Source of the DNA: Acidobacteriota bacterium
Lineage (GTDB): Bacteria > Acidobacteriota > Blastocatellia > Pyrinomonadales > Pyrinomonadaceae
Length of the DNA: 47,844 bases
Assembly (NCBI GenBank): GCA_019239425.1
Contig: JAFAZX010000063.1
Span: 1-47,844, forward strand
Reading direction: 5' to 3'
A program made the translations under genes and the position numbers. The notes below the pieces were generated by a model, which did not search any database, had not been told where the DNA came from, and saw only the letters and a list, made by a program, of their open reading frames with translations. This document shows, piece after piece, positions 7,764-15,301 of the stretch (position 1 is its first letter; every line of letters starts with the position of its first letter).

Positions 7764-8187
7764 GCCGAAGGGGAGCGTCAGTCGCGCGAGTGATGCCGCG
7801 GTCACGGACGCGCAGGCGCGCAAAAGCGCGCTGCTCGTCGCCGCGGTGCTGCTCGCCGTCGCCGCCTGGAACCTCTACCGCGGCCGCACGACGGTCGTCA
7901 CCATCTTCGGCGGCTTGGGCGGCGTGCTCCTCATCACGGGGCTCCTCGTCCCGCCCGCGGCGCGCGCGTTCCACACAACTTGGATGAAGTTCGCGGCGCT
8001 GCTCGGGCACGTCAACAGCCGCGTGCTCCTGACCCTGATGTACTACCTCGTGGTGACGCCCTACGGCTTCGTCACGCGGCTCGCGGGCCGAGACCCCTTG
8101 CGCCGCCGCGGGGCGAAGGCCGAAAGCTACTGGGTCGAGCGCAAGACGACGCGCCAGGCGCGCGAGCAGTTCGAGCGCCTGTTCTGA
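7756..8187 (+). CDS. SxtJ-family membrane protein
   Basis: 143-residue membrane protein with hydrophobic helices (about 25-41, 49-65 and an amphipathic segment 70-105 containing LLTLMYYLVVTPYGFVTRL) and a basic C-terminus with SYWVERKT. This matches the small SxtJ family, named from the saxitoxin cluster and found beside carbamoyltransferases in many bacteria; its biochemical role is unknown. The start is a TTG at 7756, supported by AGGAGGAG seven bases upstream (7741-7748) inside the end of the carbamoyltransferase gene. The 8-base overlap implies coupled translation. No toxin-biosynthesis genes are present, so the name says nothing about saxitoxin. Confidence 0.8.
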   Translation: MIEPKGSVSRASDAAVTDAQARKSALLVAAVLLAVAAWNLYRGRTTVVTIFGGLGGVLLITGLLVPPAARAFHTTWMKFAALLGHVNSRVLLTLMYYLVVTPYGFVTRLAGRDPLRRRGAKAESYWVERKTTRQAREQFERLF

Positions 8188-8214
8188 AGATTCGACGGAG
8201 GGTTCGCGTTTCCT

Positions 8215-8373
8215 ATGGGTAAGCTCTCGCTCGCCGGTGAGGTCTGGATGTTCCTGCGCCAGAACAAGAAGCTCTGGCTGCTCCCCATCGTCGTCGTCCT
8301 GCTCCTGCTCGGCGCCCTGCTCATCTTCGCCCAGTCGTCCGCCCTCGCGCCGTTCATCTACACGATCTTTTAG
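8215..8373 (+). CDS. DUF5989-family small membrane protein (52 residues)
   Basis: Short gene found by translating the gap after the SxtJ-like gene. The product starts MGKLSLAGEVWMFLRQNKKLW, followed by one transmembrane helix (LLPIVVVLLLLGALLIFAQ) and a short tail ending FIYTIF. This agrees with DUF5989 proteins, about 50 residues with a conserved VWxFLrxrKKxW-type motif before a helix, which are repeatedly found third after a carbamoyltransferase and SxtJ. It starts 28 bases after the SxtJ stop, preceded by GACGGAGGG. Probably a subunit or membrane tether for the carbamoyltransferase; that is inference from conserved order. The final TAG touches the family E hairpin. Confidence 0.85.
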   Translation: MGKLSLAGEVWMFLRQNKKLWLLPIVVVLLLLGALLIFAQSSALAPFIYTIF

Positions 8374-8457
8374 GTGATAAGTGATGAGTGATAAGTGATA
8401 AGAGAGGAAGAACGGGCGCGGTCTTCTCTTATCACTTATCACTCATCACTTATCACC
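8373..8457. repeat. Intergenic inverted repeat, family E (heptamer GTGATAA)
   Basis: A perfect 33-bp inverted repeat (8373-8405 and 8425-8457) around a 19-base loop. The arm is four 7-base words: GTGATAA GTGATGA GTGATAA GTGATAA. It begins at the last base of the DUF5989 stop codon and separates that operon from the sigma factor gene. Confidence 0.85.
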
Positions 8458-8464
8458 CTTCCTG

Positions 8465-8490
8465 TTAACGCTCCGCGCCGCCCTCGCGTC
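8465..8490 (+). promoter_or_regulatory. Possible ECF-sigma autoregulatory promoter
   Basis: AAC (8467-8469) and CGTC (8487-8490) are separated by 17 bases, the geometry of the general ECF promoter (GGAAC, 16-17 bases, CGTC). The bases before AAC (GTT) do not match the full -35 consensus. Position upstream of the ECF sigma gene fits autoregulation; weak evidence. Confidence 0.3.
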
Positions 8491-8528
8491 TATAACGGCG
8501 TAGGAGGGGGGCGGTAATCTTCAAAGGC

Positions 8529-9104
8529 ATGTTAGAGGTCGAGACCGGCACACTGCTCTTCGCGGAGCGAGCGACGGAGGCGGCGGAAGCGCAGCCGCCC
8601 GAGGTCGCGCTCGTCGAGGCGGCGCGCGCCGGCGACCGCGCGGCCTTCGAGCGCCTCTACCACTCTTTCGCGCCGCTCGTGCACGGCGTGCTGCTGGCGC
8701 GCGTCCCCTATGGCGAGGTCTCCGACCTGGTGCAGGACGTGTTCCTGACGGCGTTCCGCAAGCTCTGCGCCCTGCGCGACCCGGCGCGCTTCGGCCCCTG
8801 GGTCGCCATCATCGCGCGCAACCGCGCCGCGGACTTCTACCGGCGCGCGCGCCAGACCGAAGAGCTGCACGACGAGCTGGCGCAGGGCGCGGGCCGCCCG
8901 GCCGAGGCCGTCGAAGCTTTAGAGATCATCCGCTCTTTGCCCGAGGCTTACAGGGAGACTCTCGTGCTGCGCCTGGTCGAAGGCATGACCGGCCCGGAGA
9001 TCGCGGAGCGGACGGGCCTGCGCCCCGCGTCGGTGCGCGTCAACCTGCACCGCGGGATGAAGCTCCTGCGCCAGAGGCTCGGGCTGCGGCCCGGAGGTGT
9101 TTAA
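8529..9104 (+). CDS. ECF-type RNA polymerase sigma factor (sigma-70 family)
   Basis: 191-residue alternative sigma factor. Region 2 spans about residues 30-100 (AFERLYHSFAPLVHGVLLAR, DLVQDVFLTAFRKLCALRD, FGPWVAIIARNRAADFYRRAR). Region 4 spans about 130-185 (IIRSLPEAYRETLVLRLVEGMTGPEIAERTG, then PASVRVNLHRGMKLLRQRL, the helix-turn-helix). No region 3, as expected for the ECF group. The downstream gene starts six bases after the stop and encodes a membrane protein of anti-sigma layout, so the pair is probably a membrane-stress signalling unit. The regulon is unknown. Confidence 0.93.
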   Translation: MLEVETGTLLFAERATEAAEAQPPEVALVEAARAGDRAAFERLYHSFAPLVHGVLLARVPYGEVSDLVQDVFLTAFRKLCALRDPARFGPWVAIIARNRAADFYRRARQTEELHDELAQGAGRPAEAVEALEIIRSLPEAYRETLVLRLVEGMTGPEIAERTGLRPASVRVNLHRGMKLLRQRLGLRPGGV

Positions 9105-9110
9105 GAGTTT

Positions 9111-9803
9111 ATGAGCGACTACCTTTGGGACAAGAAGGGCGAGCCCGAACGGGACGTGGCGCGGCTCGAAGCGATGCTCGGCTCGTTCGCGCACGAGCCG
9201 CGCCCGCTCGAATGGCCGGCCGAGGCGGAGGCGTCAGAAGAGACACGCGCCACGCTCCTGCCTTTCGCGCCGCGTGCCTGGAAGAGGTTCTTCGCGCCGG
9301 CCGCGCTCGCCGCGGCGGCCGCGCTCCTCGTCACGTCCCTGCTCGCCGCGAACGCTTTTCTGCGCGCGCGCGTCCCGGCCGGAGGCGAGCGCGCCGCCGC
9401 GCAGAACTCTCCGCAGCCGCCCGAGCCGAGCGCGCGCAAGGACGAACGCGCGGCGCCGCCCGAGCCGCAGCGTGCCATGCTGACGCCGCCGGAAGCGGGC
9501 GGGGTGAAGGACGCGCCGCCGGCCTCCGTCGGCAAGGTTAAGGATGAGAAGGTCGAGGTCGAAACTCTCAAGCGCGTCGCGCGCCAGCGGAAGGAAGTGC
9601 AGTTGGCCGCCGTCACCCCGCGGCGTCCGAGAGACTCGGGCGCGGGCTCAGCCCCCGAGGCGATGAGTGCGCCGGGCGTCGCGTCGTCGCTCGTCGAGAA
9701 CGCGCGCCTTCTGACGAAGGAGCAGTTGGTCTACGCGCTCCGCCTCACCAGCGCGAAGCTCAAGGACATGCGCCAGAGGGCGCAGGGGGAGAGTAGGCAG
9801 TAG
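9111..9803 (+). CDS. Candidate membrane anti-sigma factor (no zinc-finger motif)
   Basis: 230-residue single-pass protein. A cytoplasmic N-terminus beginning MSDYLWDKKGEPERDVARLEAMLGSF resembles the start of anti-sigma-like proteins seen beside ECF genes, though no HxxxCxxC zinc-binding motif is present. One transmembrane helix at about 65-85 (FFAPAALAAAAALLVTSLLAANAF) is followed by a Pro/Ala/Lys-rich extracytoplasmic part. It starts six bases after the sigma gene stop, with GGAGGT upstream, so co-transcription is near certain; the anti-sigma role is inferred from position and topology. The stop codon falls inside the second 7-base word of the family A repeat, which supplies the last residues. 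Confidence 0.7.
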   Translation: MSDYLWDKKGEPERDVARLEAMLGSFAHEPRPLEWPAEAEASEETRATLLPFAPRAWKRFFAPAALAAAAALLVTSLLAANAFLRARVPAGGERAAAQNSPQPPEPSARKDERAAPPEPQRAMLTPPEAGGVKDAPPASVGKVKDEKVEVETLKRVARQRKEVQLAAVTPRRPRDSGAGSAPEAMSAPGVASSLVENARLLTKEQLVYALRLTSAKLKDMRQRAQGESRQ

Positions 9804-9898
9804 GCAGTTGGCAGTAGGCAGCCGCTCCGCGTGACGAAGGTTGAAGGATGTATCCGCAGCGCTCGACATAAATGTTTTCAACTGCCAACTGCCTACTG
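9795..9898. repeat. Intergenic inverted repeat, family A, copy 2
   Basis: Words TAGGCAG TAGGCAG TTGGCAG TAGGCAG (9795-9822) face CAACTGCCAACTGCCTACTG (9879-9898). The left arm encodes the end and stop codon of the anti-sigma-like gene. The right arm stops 12 bases before the DUF4252 start codon. Confidence 0.8.
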
Positions 9899-9910
9899 AT
9901 TGACAAAGTT

Positions 9911-10492
9911 ATGAGAAAGGCAATCCTGAAAACTCTGATTCTCGTCACGGCGACTTTCATCGTCGCCGCCTCGGCGCGCGCGCAGGCGCCGCAGCAGGCG
10001 GAGGCCGGGCGGCTGCGCCTCGACAGCCTGGAGCGGCTCGCGCCGAAGGCCGCCGAGGCGGTCAACATAGACATCGACGGCGTCCTCATCAAGTTCGCGG
10101 CCCCCATGCTCTCGGACGAGGACGCGGACGACCGCGCCGTCAAGGAGTTGATCCAGGGCCTGCGCGGCGTCTACGTCCGCAGCTACGAGTTCAAGGCTTC
10201 GGGGGAGTTCGCCGAAGATGACGTGGCGGCGCTGCGCGCGCAGCTGCGCGCCCCCGGCTGGTCGCGCGTGATGGACTTGAAGTCGCGCGGGCTCGACTTC
10301 GGCGACGCCGAGGTCTACCTCGCGGCCTCGGGCAGCCGCATCGAGGGCTTCGCGCTCCTCTTCGTCGGGCCGAAGGAGCTGACCGTCGTCAACATCGTCG
10401 GCCCGCTCGACCTCGAAAAGCTCCGCCGCCTCGGCGACGACCTCAACCTCCCGCGCCTCCGCGTCAAGCGGAAGAAGAGCGACCGCAACTAA
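9911..10492 (+). CDS. DUF4252 domain-containing exported protein
   Basis: 193-residue protein with a Sec signal peptide (MRKAILKTLILVTATFIVAASARA, cut before QAPQ). The mature part has the DUF4252 pattern: an N-terminal ILIKFAAPML-like segment, VKELIQGLRGVYVRSYEF, a central domain with WSRVMDLKSRG and a C-terminal LTVVNIVGPLDLEKLRRLG. The function of DUF4252 is unknown; such proteins often sit near ECF sigma / anti-sigma pairs, as here. The start at 9911 is chosen since the 13 extra residues of the longer frame are encoded by the family A repeat and would precede the signal peptide. Convergent with the 2OG oxygenase gene across the family B hairpin. Confidence 0.8.
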   Translation: MRKAILKTLILVTATFIVAASARAQAPQQAEAGRLRLDSLERLAPKAAEAVNIDIDGVLIKFAAPMLSDEDADDRAVKELIQGLRGVYVRSYEFKASGEFAEDDVAALRAQLRAPGWSRVMDLKSRGLDFGDAEVYLAASGSRIEGFALLFVGPKELTVVNIVGPLDLEKLRRLGDDLNLPRLRVKRKKSDRN

Positions 10493-10496
10493 AGCA

Positions 10497-10566
10497 GTTA
10501 ACCACAGAGACACAGAGGCACAGCTTTGAAGCGATAAGTCTTCAAAGCTGTGCCTCTGTGGTTAAT
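10497..10566. repeat. Intergenic inverted repeat, family B, copy 1 (octamer CACAGAGG)
   Basis: Left arm GTTAACCACAGAGACACAGA with GGCACAGCTTTGAA (10497-10530); right arm TTCAAAGCTGTGCCTCTGTGGTTAAT (10541-10566). The right arm lacks one 8-base word. The stop codon of the oxygenase gene (TAA, 10562-10564) lies inside the right arm. Two further copies are at 15302-15370 and 28101-28177. Confidence 0.8.
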
Positions 10567-11224
10567 TCTTTTCTTGGGCACCGGCCGAGCCGCGCGTGAA
10601 GAGGTAGCGCGGGTCGGGCTTGGAGTTGAACCAGCCGGCGAGCGCGGTCTTCGGCGTGTCGCCCTCCACGTCCAGAACGCGGTGCTCGAAGCGCGGGTCG
10701 ATGGGGAAGAGGATGGCGTCGCCGAAGCCAGTGTTCGGCAGCTCGCAGACGACGCGCCTGGTGTCGGCCTCGCGGATGAGGGTGGTGCCGCCGCGGTAGA
10801 CCTCTTCGCTCAGGTTGATGCTGAGCGTGACCATGCGGCCGTCGTCGTTGACGTCCGTGTGCCAGCGGCTGACGTGGCTCTGCCCCGGCGCGCGGCGGTA
10901 GATGCGCCCCGTAAAGCACGCGACCGGAGCGCAGCCCGTCAGGCGCGGGATGAGCTCGAGCACCGCGCGGCTGTTGAGCAGAAGCTCCAGGGCGAAGTAG
11001 GGGGCCGAGTCGAGCGGGCGCAGCTCGCTGCCCACGTCGCGGTCGATGCGGACGAACTCGGTGGCGGAGAGCTTCGCGCGGAGCATTTCGAGCAGGGCCG
11101 GGTCGAGGAAGCCTCGCAGCGTGAGGAAGTGTCTTTCCTCGAACTGCGCGCGCAGGCGCGCCAGCTCACCTTCCGAGGCCGAGACGACCGGCCCAGACCT
11201 CTTCAAACTCAAGACGCCGCTCAC
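10562..11224 (-). CDS. 2OG-Fe(II) dioxygenase family protein
   Basis: 220-residue cupin-fold oxygenase. The iron triad is visible as HTD (His122, Asp124, in RWHTDVNDDGRMV) and a distal His181 (PRFEHRVLDV). Around it are the family's strands: LSINLSEEVYRGGTTLIRE, a DAILFPIDPRFEHRVL loop, and KTALAGWFNSKPD, whose position fits the 2-oxoglutarate contact. The substrate is unknown; a prolyl-hydroxylase-like or PiuC-like role is possible. The start is a GTG at 11224 whose bases overlap the TGA stop of the upstream GNAT gene (GTGA), indicating translational coupling. The stop codon lies inside the family B repeat. Confidence 0.82.
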   Translation of the reverse strand: MSGVLSLKRSGPVVSASEGELARLRAQFEERHFLTLRGFLDPALLEMLRAKLSATEFVRIDRDVGSELRPLDSAPYFALELLLNSRAVLELIPRLTGCAPVACFTGRIYRRAPGQSHVSRWHTDVNDDGRMVTLSINLSEEVYRGGTTLIREADTRRVVCELPNTGFGDAILFPIDPRFEHRVLDVEGDTPKTALAGWFNSKPDPRYLFTRGSAGAQEKN

Positions 11225-11742
11225 CAGGGCAGCCCCCCGACCTCGACGCGCCCCGCGGGCCACACGCGCTCGCCGCACGGCTTCACCATAACGCGGTAGG
11301 GCCAGACGACCTCGCCCGAAGGCTGTTCTATACGGACCTCGTCCTCCAGAGCCTGCCAGCCCTGCCGCGCGTAGAACGCTTCGAGCCGCGGCAGGCAGAA
11401 GAGCATCCCGAACTCCGCGCCCAGCTCGTGACAGATGAACTCGGCCGCCTGCCGCATCGCGGCGTGGACGAGGCGGCGCCCCTGCGCCTCGGGGCGCGTG
11501 GCGACGCCGCCGACGCCGCCGACCGTGAGCTGTCGGCCGCCGACGCTCACCGCGGTCTTGATGACGCCGACGTGGCTGAGCGGCTCGCCGTCCTCTTCGG
11601 TGATGAAGTGGTAGTCCTTCGGCCGCCAGCGGTAGTGTGCGTCCTCGACCCCGAAAATGTCCTTGCCCCAGAAGAAGAGCGCCTGCCGCTCCTCCTCGGT
11701 TAAGCTTTCGGCGTAACGAATCTCGACGGCCAACTCTGCCAC
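11221..11742 (-). CDS. GNAT-family N-acetyltransferase
   Basis: 173-residue acetyl-CoA-dependent transferase. The fold is recognisable from MAELAVEIRYAESLTEEERQ, the strand LSHVGVIKTAVSVGG, the acetyl-CoA loop VGGVATRPEAQGRRLVHAAM (motif A, Q-x-x-G/R-x-G type, about residues 78-97), and LPRLEAFYARQGWQAL near the C-terminus. Substrate unknown. It forms a two-gene operon with the downstream 2OG oxygenase through a GTGA overlap, so the two probably act in one modification pathway. Divergent from the BNR gene at 11865. Confidence 0.82.
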   Translation of the reverse strand: MAELAVEIRYAESLTEEERQALFFWGKDIFGVEDAHYRWRPKDYHFITEEDGEPLSHVGVIKTAVSVGGRQLTVGGVGGVATRPEAQGRRLVHAAMRQAAEFICHELGAEFGMLFCLPRLEAFYARQGWQALEDEVRIEQPSGEVVWPYRVMVKPCGERVWPAGRVEVGGLPW

Positions 11743-11760
11743 GCTCCTTGAAAATGTCGT

Positions 11761-11789
11761 TTGCCCGCGCGGGCGAAAGGCAATATAGT
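11761..11789 (+). promoter_or_regulatory. Candidate promoter of the BNR-protein gene with palindromic spacer
   Basis: TTGCCC (11761-11766), 17 bases, TATAGT (11784-11789) is a good -35/-10 pair, about 70 bases before the gene start. A perfect 12-base palindrome GCCCGCGCGGGC (11763-11774) overlaps the -35 box and could be an operator. Confidence 0.5.
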
Positions 11790-11864
11790 AGCCCGCAAAC
11801 GTCAGCCGTTTTAAAGCTTTCCCGGTCGGAACACAAGTCCATTCTTCTCAGAGGAGCCTTGCAG

Positions 11865-14800
11865 ATGTTGAGGGTACGTCTTCTCCCGGGCGGGTCGTCG
11901 GCCTGCCTGCTCGCCGCCATCCTTCTTTGCAACCTGCTGCCCAACGCGGCGCGCGCGCAGGAGCCGGCCGCGCCGCAGGGGCAAGCGGCGAGCGCGCCGC
12001 AGCGCAAACCTTTCGGGCCGCTCGCCTACAGGCAGATCGGGCCGTTCCGCGGCGGGCGCGTCGGCACGGTCGCGGGCGTCCCCAGCCAGCCCTTCGTCTA
12101 CTACTTCGGCGCGACCGGCGGCGGCGTCTGGAAGACGACCGACGGCGGCGTGACGTGGGAGCCGCTGGGCGACCAGACGTTCAAGACCGGCTCGGTCGGC
12201 GCCATCAGCGTCTCGGAGTCCGACCCGAACGTCGTCTACGTCGGCATGGGCGAGGAGACCCTGCGCGGCAACCTCTCGCACGGCGACGGGATGTACAAAT
12301 CGACCGACGCGGGGAAGACGTGGAAGAAACTCCCCGGCCTCGACGACACGCGCCACATCTCGCGCGTGCGCGTGCACCCGCGCAACCCAGACCTCGTCTA
12401 CGTCGCGGCCATCGGCCACGCCTTCGGCCCGAACGAGCAGCGCGGCGTCTTCCGCTCGAAGGACGGCGGGAAGACCTGGGAGAAGGTTCTCTACAAGAGC
12501 CCTCTGGCCGGCGCGATTGACCTGACGTTCGACCCGAACAACGCCAACGTCCTCTACGCCGCGCTCTGGCAGTACGTGCGCAAGCCGTGGACGTTCGAGA
12601 GCGGCGGCCCCGCGAGCGGGCTCTTCAAGTCCACGGACGGCGGCGACACGTGGGCTGAGATTACGCGCAGCCCGGGACTTCCGCGCGGGCTAGTCGGGAA
12701 GATCGGCGTGACCGTCTCGGCCGCGCAGCCCGAGCGCGTGTGGGCTTTAGTCGAGGCGGAGGATGGCGGCGTCTTCCGCTCGGACAACGGCGGCGCCAGT
12801 TGGACGAAGGTCAACGAGTCGCGCGACCTCCGCCAGCGCGCGTGGTACTACACGAAGATTTACGCCGACCCGCAGAACGCAGACCGCGTCTACGTCCTCA
12901 ACACAGGCTTCTACCGTTCGAACGACGGCGGCCGCACCTTCGCGAACATCTCCGTCCCGCACGGCGACAACCACGACCTGTGGATCGCGCCCAACGACCC
13001 GAACCGCATGATCGAGTCGAACGACGGGGGCGCCAACGTCTCCTCGAACGGCGGGCGCACGTGGACTGAACAAGACCAGCCGACCGCGCAGTTCTACCGC
13101 GTCGCCCTGGACGAAGACTTCCCTTACAACGTCTACGGCGCGCAGCAGGACAACTCGACCATCTCAATTCGGAGCCGCACCGAAGACTTCGGCATCGACG
13201 AGAGCGCCTGGCACGACGTGGGCGGCGGCGAGTCCGGGTGGATCGCGCCGAAGCCTAACGATTCGAACGTCGTCTTCGCGGGGTCGTACGGCGGCTACCT
13301 CACGCGCTACGACCACCGCACGAAGCAGCTGCGCGCGGTCAATGTCTGGCCCGACAACCCGATGGGCTGGGGCGCGGAGGGGATGAAGTACCGCTTCCAG
13401 TGGAACTACCCGATTCTGTTTTCGCCGAACGACCCGAACGTTCTGTACGCCGCGGGCGACCACCTCTTCCGCTCGACGAACGAGGGGCAGTCGTGGGAGA
13501 TGATAAGCCCCGACCTCACGCGCAACGACAAGTCGAAGCAGGGGCCGGGCGGCGGCCCGATTACGAAGGACAACACGAGCGTCGAGTATTATGACACCAT
13601 CTTCACGGTCGCCGAGTCGCCGGTCACGAAGGGCGTCATCTGGACTGGGTCGGACGACGGGCTGGTGCAGGTCACGCGCGACAACGGCAAGACCTGGTCG
13701 GACGTGACGCCGAAGGGCATCCCCGAGTGGATTCAGATCAATTCGGTTGAAGCCTCGCCGCACGACGCGGGCGCGGCCTACGTCGCGGCGACCGCTTACA
13801 AGTCGGACGACTTCAAGCCCTACCTCTACAAGACGACGGACTACGGGAAGAGTTGGAAGAAGATCGACGCGGGGATTCCCGACGGGGCGTTCACGCGCGT
13901 CGTACGCTGTGACCCGGCGCGGCGCGGCCTGCTCTACGCGGGGACGGAGGTCGGCATGTACATCTCCTTCGACGACGGCGAGCACTGGCAGCCGTTCCAG
14001 TTGAACCTGCCCTACGTGCCCATCACAGACCTCGCCGTCCACAGGCGCGAGAAGGACCTGGTCGTCGCCACGCAGGGGCGTAGTTTCTGGATTCTCGACG
14101 ACCTCTCGGTGCTGCACCAGTTGACCGACGCGCAGCGCGCGGGCGGCGGCGAGACGACTTTGCTGAAGCCCGAGGACGCCTACCGCATGCCGGGCGGTGG
14201 CGGCGGCCCTCTGCCGCCGACGGTGACCGCGGGCGCGAACCCTGCCAACGGCGTCGTCGTCTACTACTACCTGAAGTCGAAGCCTTCGACGGACGTGACG
14301 CTCGAATTCATAGACCCGGCGGGCAAGTCCGTCCAGAAGTTCACGGCCAAGGCCCCGCCGAGGCCACAGCCGACGCCCGCGGGCGGGACGGCCGGGCAGC
14401 CCGGGGCCTCGACCGCGCCCGGCTCGGCGCAGGTGCAGACGCCTCCCGAACAGCCGCAGGCGCCTTCGGGCGAAGAGTCTTCCGAGTTCACGGGGAGGCG
14501 CGGCGGCGGGGCGGCGCGCCCGACGACAGACGCCGGGCTCAACCGTTTCGTCTGGGACATGCGCTACCCCGAAGCGACGCGCTTCCCCGGGTTGATTCTC
14601 TGGGCGGGCGGCACGACGGGGCCGCGGGCCGTGCCGGGCACGTATCAGGTGAAGCTCACGGCCGACGGGCAGACCTACACGCAGACGTTCGAGATCAGGA
14701 AAGACCCACGCCTCCAGACGACGCCGGAGGAGTTCGCCAAGCAGCTCGCGCTGCTGACGAAGATTCGGGACAAGCTGACCGAGACGCACAACGCCGTCTC

Positions 14801-15248
14801 GCAGATCCGCGACGTGCGGCGGCAGGTGGACGACCTCCTCAAGCGCGTCGCCGACCAGCCGAACGCGAAGCCCCTTTTGGCGGCGGGCGGACAGCTCAAC
14901 AGGAAGCTCCAGGCGATTGAGGAGGCGCTCTACCAGACGAAGAACCAGAGCAGCCAAGACCCCCTCAACTTCCCCATCCGGCTCAACAACAAGCTGGCGG
15001 CGCTCGGGGGCATCGTCGCGAGCGCCGACGCGCAGCCGACCGAGCAGTCCTACACGCTCTACGAAGAGCTGGCCGCGCAGATCGACGCGCAGCTCAAACA
15101 ACTCAACCAGGTGATGACGGACGACCTCAAGAGCTTCAACGCGCTGGCGCGCTCGTCCGACATCCCGTTCGTCATCGTCAAGCCGGCGACGCCCGCGCCC
15201 GGCGCGCCTCCGGCGGGCGGTGATAAAGAGGAGGAGCCGGAGCGTTGA
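11865..15248 (+). CDS. Exported giant BNR/VPS10-like beta-propeller protein
   Basis: 1127-residue secreted protein of the family often labelled WD40/YVTN/BNR-like or VPS10 (sortilin-like) glycosyl hydrolase. A signal peptide (MLRVRLLPGGSSACLLAAIL, cut near ARA/QEP) is followed by YRQIGPFRGGRVGTVAGV and at least eleven Asp-box-like repeats (such as KTTDGGVTWEPL, KSTDAGKTWKKL, RSKDGGKTWEKV, KTTDYGKSWKKI) up to about residue 740, ending in QGRSFWILDDLSVL. The C-terminal third is a Pro/Gly-rich linker plus a beta-rich and helical region. Catalysis is unproven; it is more safely called a propeller protein. The ATG at 11865 follows GAGGAG by eight bases. A paralogue begins at 45703. Confidence 0.85.
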   Translation: MLRVRLLPGGSSACLLAAILLCNLLPNAARAQEPAAPQGQAASAPQRKPFGPLAYRQIGPFRGGRVGTVAGVPSQPFVYYFGATGGGVWKTTDGGVTWEPLGDQTFKTGSVGAISVSESDPNVVYVGMGEETLRGNLSHGDGMYKSTDAGKTWKKLPGLDDTRHISRVRVHPRNPDLVYVAAIGHAFGPNEQRGVFRSKDGGKTWEKVLYKSPLAGAIDLTFDPNNANVLYAALWQYVRKPWTFESGGPASGLFKSTDGGDTWAEITRSPGLPRGLVGKIGVTVSAAQPERVWALVEAEDGGVFRSDNGGASWTKVNESRDLRQRAWYYTKIYADPQNADRVYVLNTGFYRSNDGGRTFANISVPHGDNHDLWIAPNDPNRMIESNDGGANVSSNGGRTWTEQDQPTAQFYRVALDEDFPYNVYGAQQDNSTISIRSRTEDFGIDESAWHDVGGGESGWIAPKPNDSNVVFAGSYGGYLTRYDHRTKQLRAVNVWPDNPMGWGAEGMKYRFQWNYPILFSPNDPNVLYAAGDHLFRSTNEGQSWEMISPDLTRNDKSKQGPGGGPITKDNTSVEYYDTIFTVAESPVTKGVIWTGSDDGLVQVTRDNGKTWSDVTPKGIPEWIQINSVEASPHDAGAAYVAATAYKSDDFKPYLYKTTDYGKSWKKIDAGIPDGAFTRVVRCDPARRGLLYAGTEVGMYISFDDGEHWQPFQLNLPYVPITDLAVHRREKDLVVATQGRSFWILDDLSVLHQLTDAQRAGGGETTLLKPEDAYRMPGGGGGPLPPTVTAGANPANGVVVYYYLKSKPSTDVTLEFIDPAGKSVQKFTAKAPPRPQPTPAGGTAGQPGASTAPGSAQVQTPPEQPQAPSGEESSEFTGRRGGGAARPTTDAGLNRFVWDMRYPEATRFPGLILWAGGTTGPRAVPGTYQVKLTADGQTYTQTFEIRKDPRLQTTPEEFAKQLALLTKIRDKLTETHNAVSQIRDVRRQVDDLLKRVADQPNAKPLLAAGGQLNRKLQAIEEALYQTKNQSSQDPLNFPIRLNNKLAALGGIVASADAQPTEQSYTLYEELAAQIDAQLKQLNQVMTDDLKSFNALARSSDIPFVIVKPATPAPGAPPAGGDKEEEPER

Positions 15249-15301
15249 TTTTCTGATAGACTCACGTCCCCGTTCGGGGCGATGTGTCATGAGTAAGAGA
15301 T

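Noticed and set aside
5928..8373. A saxitoxin-like biosynthesis cluster because of the SxtJ-type gene
   Set aside because: Only the carbamoyltransferase and the SxtJ-family membrane protein are shared; no polyketide, amidinotransferase or oxygenase genes of that pathway are near.
9872..9910. A start 39 bases upstream for the DUF4252 gene
   Set aside because: The extra residues MFSTANCLLIDKV are encoded by the family A repeat and would sit ahead of a complete signal peptide.
11865..15248. Calling the BNR proteins sialidases
   Set aside because: Asp-boxes are structural and occur in many propellers; the catalytic Arg triad and Tyr/Glu pair of sialidases could not be identified.
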